Shown here: piece by piece, positions 26,718-36,470 of the stretch | Numbering within the stretch: the stretch's first letter is position 1 | Layout: every line of letters starts with the position of its first letter | Assembly (NCBI RefSeq): GCF_010669285.1 | Contig: NZ_CP048711.1 | Span: forward strand, 682,001 to 746,000 | Direction of reading: 5' to 3' | Length of the DNA stretch: 64,000 nucleotides | Source: Kineobactrum salinum | Lineage (GTDB): Bacteria; Pseudomonadota; Gammaproteobacteria; Pseudomonadales; Halieaceae | Program-made: the position numbers and the translations under genes | The notes under the pieces: model-generated | Told to the model about the DNA's origin: nothing | The model's input: only the letters and a program-made list of their open reading frames with translations | Database searches by the model: none

Positions 26718-28493
26718 CTACAGACTCTCCTCACGGAAAACCACTTTACCACCAAGAAGAGTCAGCAGCGGCTTGATCTCCTTGATCTCCTCTTCAGGTA
26801 CGGTAAGCAGATCGGCAGAGAGTACGACTAAATCGGCAAGTTTGCCAGGCTCCAGTGATCCCTTCAGATCCTCTTCGAATGTGATATAGGCGTTATTGAT
26901 GGTCATCAGCTGCAGGGCCTCTTCACGGGATATGCGCTGTTCCGGCCCCATTATTCCGCCCAGACGAGTATCCCGCGTCACCCAGAAGTACATCATCCAG
27001 AATGGGTCCGCAGGAAGTAATGTCCAGTCACTGCCGCCGCCCACCAACAAGCCGGCATCCAGCCAGTCTCTGACACGCACACTCTTCTTGGCTCGCTCCT
27101 TACCCCAGAAGTACTCCATGTTCTGGGCCGCCATATAGGGGTGGAACTGTGCGGAAACAACCATGCCCAGATCGCGCATGCGGTCGAACTGGTCGGGTCG
27201 CGTATGGTGTCCGTGCTCCAGAACCCATCGCTTTGGCGCGATTGAATGCAGGTCATCTGCCTGCTCATAAGCATCTAGCGCAATGTCCAGGCCGCGGTCA
27301 CCCACAACATGGGCCGTCGACCTCCAGCCGAGACGGCCCATGGCCACCATCACTGCATTGAACTTCTCTGTGGGAATACGCTGCAACCCAAAGTAATTCT
27401 CGGGAACCTCATTACCAGGTACGTTGACGTAATGCTCACTCATGAGCCCGGCCTCAAACCCACCATCGATCCCGAACTCGCCGATGCCATCGAGCCGCAG
27501 GAATTCGTCCCCAAACTGTGTGGATATGCCCCAGGTTTCCAGTTGGGAAATCAACTCCTCCGAGGTCTTTCTGGTGTCAAGACTGTAGCTCATACTGATA
27601 CGAACAGTCAGATCACCACCATCAGCCAGTTCCTGATACACGCGCATGTCTGCGGCTGAGACACCCGGTTCCCTCACACCGGTGATACCGGCCGCATTCA
27701 AGGCTTCCTGGCTCTGGAGCACTGCCTCCACTTTCTCTTGATGGGAGACCTGGCCGATAGCCCATTTCTGTCTGGCCAAATAGGCAGCATTCTCGATCAG
27801 GCGACCGGTCGGCTCCCCCGTGTCAGGTGCCTTGACGATGGTCCCACCGTCGGGAGAAGGGGTGTTACGGTCAATACCGGCTTCGCGCAAAGCGTAGGAA
27901 TTCAGATACACAGAGTGTCCTCCAAGCACTACGACCGGGTTGTTGGGCGAGACAGGGTCGAGATCTTCCCTGGTGGGCGTGCGGTTTTCCACAAACTGCT
28001 GCGGCAGCCAGCCGGAGGTGGTGTAGATCACCTCTCCCGGGGCGGCCCGCTTAACTTTTTCACCAATCCGGTTGACCATTTCCGCAATGGAAGGCACCAA
28101 GGCCACATCAACCCCATACGTGAAGGCAACGGCATTGCTGAGAAAATGATAGTGGCCGTCAATCAGCCCCGGGATGACGGTTTTGCCCTGTAGGTCGAAG
28201 ACCACGGTCTCCGGCCCTATGAGCTTCTCCATAGCGGTGTTGCTACCCACTGCCAGAATTTTGTCATTGCGAATAGCGATCGCCTCGGCAATATCGAAGG
28301 ACTCGTTAACGGTTACCACTTTGCCATGGTGTAAAACCCGGTCGGCTACTAGCGGTGAATCAGATCCCGCCACCACATAACTACAGAACCCCATGGCCAT
28401 CACAGCACAAATCCGCGATATCCGTGCATACCGTCGCAGATATCGGCTCATTGCACACGATGTACGCACCAACCGTTCACCTACCAAAATCAT
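26718..28493 (-). CDS. YtcJ-type metal-dependent amidohydrolase (exported)
   Basis: 591 residues from ATG 28493, which has GGAGGG seven bases upstream; a longer frame to 28568 has none. A hydrophobic segment near residues 28-45 suggests export. The amidohydrolase fold of the YtcJ/AmdA branch shows TVIPGLIDGHYHF (metal HxH), GWRSTAHVVGDRG, VLEHGHHTRPDQ, GGSDWTLLPADPF and LEPGKLADLVVL. Substrates in this branch include N-substituted formamides and amino-acid amides. It is encoded 13 bases downstream of a TonB receptor and is presumably co-transcribed, an uptake-plus-hydrolysis pair. A second partial member of the same type is at the right edge of the window. Confidence 0.88.
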   Translation of the reverse strand: MILVGERLVRTSCAMSRYLRRYARISRICAVMAMGFCSYVVAGSDSPLVADRVLHHGKVVTVNESFDIAEAIAIRNDKILAVGSNTAMEKLIGPETVVFDLQGKTVIPGLIDGHYHFLSNAVAFTYGVDVALVPSIAEMVNRIGEKVKRAAPGEVIYTTSGWLPQQFVENRTPTREDLDPVSPNNPVVVLGGHSVYLNSYALREAGIDRNTPSPDGGTIVKAPDTGEPTGRLIENAAYLARQKWAIGQVSHQEKVEAVLQSQEALNAAGITGVREPGVSAADMRVYQELADGGDLTVRISMSYSLDTRKTSEELISQLETWGISTQFGDEFLRLDGIGEFGIDGGFEAGLMSEHYVNVPGNEVPENYFGLQRIPTEKFNAVMVAMGRLGWRSTAHVVGDRGLDIALDAYEQADDLHSIAPKRWVLEHGHHTRPDQFDRMRDLGMVVSAQFHPYMAAQNMEYFWGKERAKKSVRVRDWLDAGLLVGGGSDWTLLPADPFWMMYFWVTRDTRLGGIMGPEQRISREEALQLMTINNAYITFEEDLKGSLEPGKLADLVVLSADLLTVPEEEIKEIKPLLTLLGGKVVFREESL

Positions 28494-28580
28494 GACTTCG
28501 CCCTCCAGGAAGAAGCCGGGAACAGTCCACTGTGGCGTATGCAGCGTTCCCGGATGTAAAGCCGCCATCTATCCGCTTTT

Positions 28581-30851
28581 CTAAAAATCAATCCCCAACC
28601 GCAGGCCAACAGTTCTTGGCTGAGTTGGCGTAACCTGGTCCGGCCGGCGCAGATTTGCATCGACGAAATGCGTCACAGTACCATTTTCGTTCAGCAGGTT
28701 GTCTACGAAAAGGCCGATCCGGTACCGTTCGCCGTCGTCCACATTGAAGCCCAAGTTGACCAGGGAGTAATCACCCTGTTCACGCTGGCTGGGATCTTCC
28801 GGACGGAATGTGCGATAAGATTTGCCAACAAAAGCATAATCCGCCCGCAGGCTGCCTTCCCAGCCATTCATGGGCATCGGAAAAACGTATTCCACGAAAG
28901 CGTTAGCAGTAAATTCCGGTACATCGGGGATTCGATCCCCTTTCTCCGGGGTGAATTCGCCCGCGCCGACGGATGCGTCTTCCGAGAGTTCGGCCTCGAG
29001 AACAGTTATATTGCCACCGATCGCGAGATCCAAAGTAGTATCCGGACGGAATACCCCACCCAGTTCAAGTCCGGTGATTGACGCTCTACCCACATTGCCC
29101 AGTATCAGAAAAGTACCAGCATCTTCCGACGCCAGAACACGACTTTGGATATCAGACCAGTCCATGTAATAAGCAGCCGTATCCAACTGCAGGGCACCAC
29201 TGAAGAAGAAGCCCTTCAGGCCCACTTCATAACTCTGAAGCGAATCTGATTCAAATGCCGGAAACGTCTGCCCGGTGGCGAAGTCGGGCTCATTGTTCCC
29301 TCCTGAACGGAAACCTTCAGCATAGGTTGCATAGCCGGTCAGGTCATCGGAGAACACGTAGGATAGACTGAGCTTTGGTGTGATGTCACTTTCATCGGAC
29401 TTCGTTCGGACAGGGTCCGCCGGCTCTGGCCGATTTCTAGTAGCCAGGTTCTGTCCACTCTCGCCAACATCAAACTTGAAGGCCCGTAGACCTAAAGTGG
29501 CCGTGAGGGCTTCTGTGATGTCGTAGCTCAATTCAGCAAACACCGCAGTCTGCTCGATGGTTCCGATAACGGTCCTGTTTGAATTCACGTTTTGCCGGTC
29601 CGAAATCGGAAGTGCGGTACCGTCGGGAGAGGCAAATGATACTGTGCTTGTGAAGTTACTCTCCTCTTCCTGGTAGAAAATGCCGCTGACCAGTTGGATG
29701 GGCCCCTCCCAATCGGAGGCATAACGGAACTCAGTGCTCAGTATGCTTCGGTCCTGAGGTTGCAGTAGAAAACCGTTGGCCTGCAACGCTACATCGTCCG
29801 GTCCCGGGCTAAAGCACGCAGGGTTATCAATGCCAGAGTAGATCGTACAGAGAATGCGAGTGGCCGGAAACTGATAGAATATTTCACGATCCATATAAGA
29901 TACGTTGCCAGAGAAGGTACCGTGATCGGCACTCCATTCTATCGCAAGGTTATAGGCATCGAGGCTTTCGTCCCAGTAAAGACGTTGGTAATTTCTCTGT
30001 ACAAATTCGCCATAAAGGGGTTGGTACCAGGATGCGCCCTCGGTATCGGTTTCCTGATGAATTGCCATGACGTCCACCGTCAACCGGTCGTTGACCTGCC
30101 ATCGCAAAGCGGCGCGGCCGCCCGATATATCGGACTCATTTGCGCCCTCCACACCCAGGCCCCCAATACCGTAGTCAAGAGTGTCATCAATGAAACCCGC
30201 CTGCTTGGCCTGGTATCCCACCAGTCGCAGCGCCAGCTTGTCTGCAATCAGCGGCACATTCAGTACTCCATCATAGGAGTAGTTCGGATCGTCGGCGTAT
30301 TGGGTTCTGCTCCCCGCCACGTTGATTGACCCATTGAATTCTGTGGCATCCGGCTTATTAGTGATCATCCGGATAGTGCCGCTCATAGAGCCGGCGCCAT
30401 ATAGGGTACCTTGTGGTCCCTTCAGTACCTCGATGCGCTCCATATCGACCAATCTGATATCGGGTTGCCGGCCACCGCCGTCCTGCCTGTTACTCCCAGT
30501 CATTACGATATCATCGAAATATACACCTGTAGTGGCGGCACCGGTCGATTGAGTCCCGCGCAGCACGTATTTCTTGTCACCTGGCCCCTGATCCTCAAAC
30601 GTCAGGCCGGAAATATCCCTCGCATAATCACCGAATTCTACAATACCGCGCTTTTCCATCTCGTCCCCTGTGAACGCCTGAATCGCCATAGGGACATCCT
30701 GAAGCGCCATAGCTCCCCGCTTTGATGCAGTTACCATCACCTCCTCTATTACTGGCCGACCTTCTTGTTGCGCAAATGCAGCCTGCTGCCAATATACCGA
30801 CCCAACTGCGACGCATGCGGCTAGACGAGAAACTCGAAAAATCGTGTTCAT
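28581..30851 (-). CDS. TonB-dependent receptor
   Basis: 756 residues from ATG 30851 (GAGGGG seven bases upstream). Signal peptide to about residue 28 (QQAAFAQ), TonB box IEEVMVTASKR, plug with IEVLKGPQGTLYGAGSMSG, barrel ending in GLRLGIDF. No STN domain, so it is not a self-signalling receptor; regulation may come from the nearby MarR protein. It shares its upstream region with the divergent class-V aminotransferase gene. Confidence 0.92.
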   Translation of the reverse strand: MNTIFRVSRLAACVAVGSVYWQQAAFAQQEGRPVIEEVMVTASKRGAMALQDVPMAIQAFTGDEMEKRGIVEFGDYARDISGLTFEDQGPGDKKYVLRGTQSTGAATTGVYFDDIVMTGSNRQDGGGRQPDIRLVDMERIEVLKGPQGTLYGAGSMSGTIRMITNKPDATEFNGSINVAGSRTQYADDPNYSYDGVLNVPLIADKLALRLVGYQAKQAGFIDDTLDYGIGGLGVEGANESDISGGRAALRWQVNDRLTVDVMAIHQETDTEGASWYQPLYGEFVQRNYQRLYWDESLDAYNLAIEWSADHGTFSGNVSYMDREIFYQFPATRILCTIYSGIDNPACFSPGPDDVALQANGFLLQPQDRSILSTEFRYASDWEGPIQLVSGIFYQEEESNFTSTVSFASPDGTALPISDRQNVNSNRTVIGTIEQTAVFAELSYDITEALTATLGLRAFKFDVGESGQNLATRNRPEPADPVRTKSDESDITPKLSLSYVFSDDLTGYATYAEGFRSGGNNEPDFATGQTFPAFESDSLQSYEVGLKGFFFSGALQLDTAAYYMDWSDIQSRVLASEDAGTFLILGNVGRASITGLELGGVFRPDTTLDLAIGGNITVLEAELSEDASVGAGEFTPEKGDRIPDVPEFTANAFVEYVFPMPMNGWEGSLRADYAFVGKSYRTFRPEDPSQREQGDYSLVNLGFNVDDGERYRIGLFVDNLLNENGTVTHFVDANLRRPDQVTPTQPRTVGLRLGIDF

Positions 30852-31267
30852 TCAACACCCCTCTTGGCAAGAATAGTTTTTTGCTGAAACATGCACTGTT
30901 TGAAGCACGCCGACCAGAAAGCACAGGTACAGGCGCGCATGGGACGCGCGGACCATCTAAATCCTGATGTAAGAACAGATAGCACAATGGCAGGTTTGTA
31001 CATCATGGATTACAACTGGAACAGCAACTCAGAAATCAACTTTTACATCGCATAGTATATATGTCAATAGATATTTATATATCTTTTAGGCTGACTGCCG
31101 ACTACTTCCACTTGGCGTATAGCTGTCGTCAAAAGCCTCAAACTGGGACGCGTAAAATCCCGCTATACATCCCGCAGTACATATTATAATATCTTTTATG
31201 TGTTGTGTTTTATAGCTACCGGCCACAAACTGCAAGATGTGGCTACAATAATGAGGTCGATGAAATC
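30852..31267. other. AT-rich divergent promoter region
   Basis: 416 bases without a gene between a leftward TonB receptor and a rightward PLP enzyme. The stretch 31051-31083 is a run of TA-rich steps, and 31183-31200 repeats the pattern. Clearly lower in G+C than the flanking genes. It should hold both promoters and contains the shared motif at 31054-31070. Confidence 0.55.
31054..31070 (+). promoter_or_regulatory. Candidate operator, copy 1 (AGTATATATGTCAATAG)
   Basis: Very similar to AGTATATGTTGTGAATAG at 34587-34604; both lie upstream of the two related class-V PLP enzyme genes. Possible site for the MarR regulator encoded between them. Two copies only, found by eye. Confidence 0.3.
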
Positions 31268-32404
31268 ATGAACTGGGAACTATTCCGCGAGCGCTTTCCG
31301 GTATTAGAGCGGCGCACCTATCTAAACAACTGCTCCTATGGCGCCCTGTCTACAGATGTTAAATCGGCTTTTGAAACCTATATCAATGACCGTCTCTACA
31401 AGGGCACCGACTGGAACTATTGGGTTGCACGTAATAATGGTGCCCGTGATGCGGTTGCAGCGCTTCTCGGAACGAGCTCCGATCAAATCGCGATAACTGC
31501 GTCGGCCTCTGCCGGCATCAATTCCATCATCAGCGCTCTCGATTTCAAAGGTGACAGACACAAAGTTGTAATCAGCGATTTCGAGTTCCCGGCGAACGCA
31601 CAGGTCTGGTACGCGCAGGAATCCCGCGGAGCGGAAGTCGTCAGAGTGGGGAGCGCCGGGTCCTATATTCCGACAGAGCATTTCGAGGACGCAATTGATG
31701 AAGAGACTCTGATTGTGGCCGTTACACAGGTTTGCTTCCGCAATGGCGCAAGGCTGGATATCCCGGCCATTGTAGAGCTCGCCCATGCAAAAGGTGCGAT
31801 GGTTCTAGTAGATGGATACCAGGGGCTGGGGACCATCGACTTCAATGTGAGTGAGGTGCAACCAGATTTCGTGGTCGGCGGTATGGTGAAGTACTTGCTT
31901 GGGACCGCAGGAATAGGCTTCCTGTATGCTCGCCGGGACCTCATTGAAAATCTCGTGCCAACCGTTACCGGCTGGTTCGCACAGTCTGACATCTTCGCCA
32001 TGGATATCACCCAGTACAGTCCCGCTCCCGATGCACGCAGGTTCGAGATGGGGACTCCTCCCGTTATCTGCTGTTATGCGGCGGAGGCCGGCATCAAGAT
32101 TCTCCTGGAGGCGGGTTTACCTGCGATAGAACAACGGGTTGCGGAACTAACCAGCGCCATAATTCGCGAAGCCAAGACCGCTGGGTACACTCTGGCCTTG
32201 CCAGAGGCATCGGAATATCGCGGGCCTATGGTCACACTGAAGACTCATGACGAGCACGCTCTGGTGTCGTGGCTGGATAAGCAGGATATAGTGACCTCCT
32301 CCCGCTCAGGAAACCTGCGAATTGCTGCGCATTTCTACAACAGTCATGCCGATATTGAGAGACTGTTTGCCGCCCTGAAGCGCAAGGAACATCTGCTTCT
32401 GTAA
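31268..32404 (+). CDS. Class-V aminotransferase-fold PLP enzyme (copy A)
   Basis: 378 residues from ATG 31268, where the family pattern begins (FRERFPVLERRTYLNNCSYG); the open frame extends further 5' without a start site. Fold-type I PLP enzyme of the NifS/kynureninase/isopenicillin-N-epimerase group. ASASAGINSI binds the phosphate, VDGYQGLGTIDF holds the Asp for the ring nitrogen, and GGMVKYLLGTAGIGF the Schiff-base lysine. Shares GWFAQ.DIF and APDARRFEMGTP with the gene at 33408-34547, so the two are homologues. It could be a lyase, desulfurase or aminotransferase; the substrate is unknown. Confidence 0.85.
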   Translation: MNWELFRERFPVLERRTYLNNCSYGALSTDVKSAFETYINDRLYKGTDWNYWVARNNGARDAVAALLGTSSDQIAITASASAGINSIISALDFKGDRHKVVISDFEFPANAQVWYAQESRGAEVVRVGSAGSYIPTEHFEDAIDEETLIVAVTQVCFRNGARLDIPAIVELAHAKGAMVLVDGYQGLGTIDFNVSEVQPDFVVGGMVKYLLGTAGIGFLYARRDLIENLVPTVTGWFAQSDIFAMDITQYSPAPDARRFEMGTPPVICCYAAEAGIKILLEAGLPAIEQRVAELTSAIIREAKTAGYTLALPEASEYRGPMVTLKTHDEHALVSWLDKQDIVTSSRSGNLRIAAHFYNSHADIERLFAALKRKEHLLL

Positions 32405-32419
32405 GGTTCGGTCAGCGGT

Positions 32420-32872
32420 TCAGTTCTGTATGCCGATATTCTTCTGGATCCGGCCGAGCAAGCTAGCCAAGGTGTTGATCTCAGTTTTGGTAAAGCCCTT
32501 TAGCAATTCAATTTGGTGCTCATTAGCGATGTCGAAGGCCTCCTGGAAAAGGGTATCGCCCTTTTTAGTCAATCGTATTTCGACCTGCCGTTGATCGACG
32601 GTGGATCGTTTGCGAGCTACCAGACCAGACTCTTCCATTTCCGTTAGAATTCGGCTGACCACGGCATGCTGCATCACGGTGCAACTCGCAAGATCTCTGA
32701 TGGTGCAAGTGCCCCAGGATTTCAGGCTGGACAGCAGACGCCACTTGGACAGCGTGAAGCCCGCCGGACTGAGCTTCTCATTAACATTTTGATTGGCTTT
32801 GTTCGATATCCGGTAAATCATATACGGAATCGAACCGTTCAGCATATAGGGGTTTTTCTTGTTGGTTTTCAA
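32420..32872 (-). CDS. MarR-family transcriptional regulator
   Basis: 150 residues from TTG 32872, chosen because GGGAGGG lies about nine bases upstream; ATG 32845 is the alternative but has no ribosome site. Winged-helix region about residues 45-115 (LSKWRLLSSLKSWG, AVVSRILTEMEESGLVARKRS) with the wing DQRQVEIRLTKKG. MarR proteins usually repress catabolic or efflux genes and release DNA on binding a phenolic or other small ligand. Convergent with PLP enzyme A and central in the cassette, so it is the natural candidate regulator of both flanks. Confidence 0.9.
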   Translation of the reverse strand: MKTNKKNPYMLNGSIPYMIYRISNKANQNVNEKLSPAGFTLSKWRLLSSLKSWGTCTIRDLASCTVMQHAVVSRILTEMEESGLVARKRSTVDQRQVEIRLTKKGDTLFQEAFDIANEHQIELLKGFTKTEINTLASLLGRIQKNIGIQN

Positions 32873-32949
32873 GAATCAGATCCCTCCCAACGTATCAATA
32901 GAAGTTGTTGGAAATAAGGGTGGAGGAGCAATCAATACTTCCGCGCACC

Positions 32950-33408
32950 TCACGGTCCAGCCACGTTACCTCTTTCGCAGTTTTCAATCTGGCTCTTGAT
33001 GAGCCAAATTTCTGCCTCATGGGTGGCGCTAAGCGCCTGCCAGCGTTCCATTGACATTTTTGACGTACGCCAACTAGTTAACGTAACATAACATTGATTC
33101 TCAGCCAGATCACACACTTCGTGAGGTATCACTCGCACACTGATGCGAGGAACCAAACTCGCTGGAATTCCAATCCGATAGTCAATCAGCATCAGTTCTG
33201 GTCTGGCATCAATCGAAAACCAACTCTCCGCATCACTAAACAAGGAACGTCCGACATAGACACCCTCCTCATCCGTATGAAGGGTATTCATACAACCGAT
33301 TGACCACCTGCCCAGCGCCATAGGGTCAGAAAGGAAATCAAACGCCATTATTGCCGGAGCGTTGACCAATGCAGTCACACAATGTGAAAGCTCAGGGGAT
33401 TGCATCAT
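32950..33408 (-). CDS. SRPBCC/START-like ligand-binding protein
   Basis: 152 residues from ATG 33408, which overlaps the stop of PLP enzyme B as TGATG. The pattern of an N-terminal strand, APAIMAFDFLSDPMALGRWSIG (split here: FDFLSDPMALGRWSIG), a curved sheet and a long C-terminal helix (MERWQALSATHEAEI) fits the polyketide-cyclase/SRPBCC helix-grip fold, which binds hydrophobic ligands. No catalytic residues can be assigned. Translational coupling to PLP enzyme B suggests a role in the same pathway. Confidence 0.7.
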   Translation of the reverse strand: MMQSPELSHCVTALVNAPAIMAFDFLSDPMALGRWSIGCMNTLHTDEEGVYVGRSLFSDAESWFSIDARPELMLIDYRIGIPASLVPRISVRVIPHEVCDLAENQCYVTLTSWRTSKMSMERWQALSATHEAEIWLIKSQIENCERGNVAGP

Positions 33409-34547
33409 CACGCTGCACACACCAGACTGCTGAGGGCCTCAAGTAGCTTATCCACATCCGATTGCCTCGTCATATTTCCAGGAGACAGTCGCAGGATTCG
33501 TCCCCTGCAGTCAGCGAAGATTCCGCGCGTCCGGAGCTCATCGATCAATAAGGCGCCATCGATTCCAGCAGGCAACTCCAGCATTACACTGCCCCCGCGG
33601 TGCGCAGGATGACGAGGGGTGGCTACTTTGAGCCCCATGGAATCCGCGCCCACGATAATGGCTTCGCCCAATTGCCGATTATGGGCCAGTAGTTGTTCCG
33701 GATCTTGCGCACTGATCCATTGTAGCGCTGGAAGGCTGGCAATACTTCCCACTACCGATGGTGTACCATGATCGAATCGCCGTGCATCAGGTGCGAAACG
33801 AAAATTATTCAAATCCCATGAAAAAATGTTGTCCTGGCTGAACCAACCACGAAGTTCGGGCCGACACTCCTCCAACAAACCGGGCCGCACTTGGAGGATA
33901 CCTGCACCGGACGTACCGCAAAGCCATTTGAGCGATGTCGATATTGTAAAATCCGCCCCGCAATCAACCACGTCGTAGGGCAACAATCCCACCGCTTGGG
34001 TGATATCCACACCGACGATGGTCCCCATCGCCCGCCCTTGCTCCAAGAGACGATGCAAATCGCACCGATGCGACGAGACAGATGTGACCTGGGTCAGGAG
34101 AGCAATTCCCACATCCTCTCCCCACCGTTCCAACATATCCTCATCCCTCACCCAGTATTCACCTGGACGCGGCTCCACAGTGTCAAGGATGAAGCCATGG
34201 CGTTCGGCCATGCCGGCCAACAGGAAATGGAGACTGGGGAAACAGTCCGCAGCGATAAGGAACCGTCCACGGCGGTATTTCGTGGGCAAGCCACCGAGCA
34301 CGCTATACAACGCTGTCGTAACATTCTCCGCAGCTGTCAAAGTGCCCTCGGGTGCTCCAATAATCTGGTGCCAAACATCCAGGAATTGCTGCCGCAAGTG
34401 CAGAACTCGCGGCCATTGGGCATCATCTAGCGCGCTCCAGATATCGGCGTAATCCGCCAGTACTTTTGCAGTAAGCTGCGCTTTACCCGGAAACTGGCCG
34501 ATAGAATGATACAGAAAATAAGCCGGGTCGTTCGATTCGTAACTCAT
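33408..34547 (-). CDS. Class-V aminotransferase-fold PLP enzyme (copy B)
   Basis: 379 residues from ATG 34547 (AAGGAGT six bases upstream); the frame extends to 34583 without support. Same fold as copy A: GVDITQAVGLLPYD carries the ring-nitrogen Asp, STSLKWLCGTSGAG the PLP lysine, then GWFSQDNIFSW and APDARRFDHGTP. The LKWLCG and TQAVGLLP segments are close to kynureninase, so a C-C lyase activity on a kynurenine-like or beta-keto amino acid is possible. It is divergent from the MFS gene and coupled to the SRPBCC gene. Confidence 0.85.
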   Translation of the reverse strand: MSYESNDPAYFLYHSIGQFPGKAQLTAKVLADYADIWSALDDAQWPRVLHLRQQFLDVWHQIIGAPEGTLTAAENVTTALYSVLGGLPTKYRRGRFLIAADCFPSLHFLLAGMAERHGFILDTVEPRPGEYWVRDEDMLERWGEDVGIALLTQVTSVSSHRCDLHRLLEQGRAMGTIVGVDITQAVGLLPYDVVDCGADFTISTSLKWLCGTSGAGILQVRPGLLEECRPELRGWFSQDNIFSWDLNNFRFAPDARRFDHGTPSVVGSIASLPALQWISAQDPEQLLAHNRQLGEAIIVGADSMGLKVATPRHPAHRGGSVMLELPAGIDGALLIDELRTRGIFADCRGRILRLSPGNMTRQSDVDKLLEALSSLVCAA

Positions 34548-35104
34548 CAAAGAACTCCTTCCGATGGCTGGCGGGCAAGCCAAACCAGTATATGTTGTGA
34601 ATAGTCAAATTGTGTCCATGGATAATGAGCCGCTAGACACCGGTTCAGGCGGCAGCAAAGCAATACATACTCATGCGGATTTAGCACATTGCCGCTATTT
34701 CAATGAAGACGGGGGCTAAAAAGCCGTCTCTTCATAATACAACACCATGCCATAGTACTTGCTCGCCCTTGTATGGCCTTGGCAAATTATCGTGATGCTG
34801 TGTACATCCACGAAGTGCCCCCCGCTCCTCACGATCCGCTCCGAGCATGTGTAACGTGCTGCCGTTTCGCCGTTGACCACCTGACAATATATATATTATT
34901 ATAAATAAAAGGAAAGCAAAACCCCGGGAGGGAAACATTATTCCAATGCATTAGCTCCGGTGAAGATTCGAGACACCAAGAGCCCGGTATGCCGTGAAAA
35001 GGAATTTTTGCTGTCCGCGTCTACGGGTTCTCGTCCGTTCAGGTACGTTAACTACCAGTTGCAGGTCACTTTTTAGTCAACCCACAAAACAGGACGTGTT
35101 CCAA
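34548..35104. other. Intergenic region between PLP enzyme B and the MFS gene
   Basis: 557 bases with no convincing gene. Contains the candidate operator copy 2 (34587-34604), an interrupted inverted repeat at 34704-34734 (TGAAGACGG ... CCGTCTCTTCA) and an AT-rich tract at 34886-34916 that may be the MFS promoter. A 68-codon leftward frame at 34732-34938 has a hydrophobic start but no ribosome site or family resemblance. Confidence 0.5.
34587..34604 (+). promoter_or_regulatory. Candidate operator, copy 2 (AGTATATGTTGTGAATAG)
   Basis: Matches the motif at 31054-31070 with a few changes and lies 40 bases upstream of the PLP enzyme B start. Confidence 0.3.
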
Positions 35105-36403
35105 GTGCAGATCATCAAAGATGGCGACATCCGAGCGCCCACCTCACCATGGCGCGCATCTATCGCAGCTGGACTCGGCACCGCGATCGAGTACTATGAT
35201 TTCCAGCTTTACGCAGTTCTGGCAGTCACGTTAAGCCCTCTGTTTTTTTCCACCCAGGATCCGAACACGGCGCTTCTCTCCACCCTTGCCATTTTTGCCG
35301 GTGCATTTGTCGCGCGGCCGTTGGGCGGCGTATTCTTCGGTTTGTTTGGCGACAGGTATGGCCGTACAGCAGCGCTGATGCTCACAGTCGTCGGCATCGG
35401 TGTCGCCAGCGCTCTGATCGGCCTGCTTCCCACCTATGCAGTTATCGGGGTTGCAGCCCCGATGCTGCTGCTATTTCTGCGCTTGATGCAAGGCTTCTTC
35501 GCCGGGGGCGAGATCACTGGCGCGGCAACGTATATCGCCGAATGTTCTCCTCCCGACCGGAGAGGCTTCTTTGGCGCATTCAATCCAGCGGCGGCGACAC
35601 TCGGGCTCACCGCGGCCACTGCGGTCGCCGGACTAACGGGAGTGATTTTCGGCAGTGAAGCGACCCAGGAGTGGGCTTGGCGCATTCCTTTTCTGCTCTC
35701 TATTCCGTTGATTGCCCTGTGTCTCTGGGCACGCTTCAGAATTGAGGATTCGCCCAAGTTCCGCCAAATCATGCTCGAACATAAAGTGGTTAAGGCGCCG
35801 CTGAAAACACTTTTTACCGAGCACCGCAGGGCAGTGCTCCAGGTCATCAGCATTGGATTCGCACAAAATGCCGCAGGCTATGTCAGCATCATATACCTCA
35901 ATATTCATCTCACTCGCACACTGGGATACGACCCGGTAGCTGTGTTCTGGTTGATCTCGATCACCACCTTCATTGCCTCGCTATTCATGCCTTTTGTGGG
36001 AGGATTGTCGGATAGATTTGGTAGAAAGCCGCTGCTGACGATTGGATTTGCGGGCTATATTGTCCTGACGCCCATAACATTTTACGCCGCCAGTCTGGGC
36101 AGTTTCGCAATGTGTGCCGCAGCGGTGGTGCTAGGCATATTACCCTTTATCATCGTTCAGGCCGTTGGTTACCCACTTTACGCTGAGCTATTCCCCACTC
36201 GAGTCCGTTACAGCGGTGTATCTCTTGGATTCAACATCGCAACAATTCTGGGTGGTGGCACTGCACCTTACATCGCCGCTTGGTTGACTGCGGCGAGCGG
36301 GCATCACCTGGCTCCATCCGCGTATGTAGTAGTAGCCGCCATCATCGGCCTGACAACTCTAGTGGGCTTGCGCGAAACAGCCGACCGCCCCTTGGAAAAC
36401 TAG
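35105..36403 (+). CDS. MFS permease, metabolite:H+ symporter (MHS) subfamily
   Basis: 432 residues from GTG 35105 (AGGA ten bases upstream); GTG 34994 would add a 37-residue basic leader not typical of the family. Twelve membrane segments. Signature elements: GTAIEYYDFQLYA in helix 1, FGDRYGRTAAL after helix 2, RLMQGFFAGGEITGAATYIAE in helix 4 (MQGFFAGGE), and the repeated GGLSDRFGRKPLL in the second half. MHS carriers bring in organic acids, amino-acid derivatives or betaines with protons. It is probably the inner-membrane importer of the compound handled by the PLP enzymes. Confidence 0.9.
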   Translation: MQIIKDGDIRAPTSPWRASIAAGLGTAIEYYDFQLYAVLAVTLSPLFFSTQDPNTALLSTLAIFAGAFVARPLGGVFFGLFGDRYGRTAALMLTVVGIGVASALIGLLPTYAVIGVAAPMLLLFLRLMQGFFAGGEITGAATYIAECSPPDRRGFFGAFNPAAATLGLTAATAVAGLTGVIFGSEATQEWAWRIPFLLSIPLIALCLWARFRIEDSPKFRQIMLEHKVVKAPLKTLFTEHRRAVLQVISIGFAQNAAGYVSIIYLNIHLTRTLGYDPVAVFWLISITTFIASLFMPFVGGLSDRFGRKPLLTIGFAGYIVLTPITFYAASLGSFAMCAAAVVLGILPFIIVQAVGYPLYAELFPTRVRYSGVSLGFNIATILGGGTAPYIAAWLTAASGHHLAPSAYVVVAAIIGLTTLVGLRETADRPLEN

Positions 36404-36470
36404 CATGGATAATGCTCCTCGACAGCAGGAGACAGAGGCCTCCCAACAGGCCCTACTACTGTGCAGCAGG

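Noticed and set aside
34732-34938. Possible small membrane protein (68 codons, hydrophobic start)
   Set aside because: No ribosome site, the rest is not protein-like, and it lies in an AT-rich promoter region.
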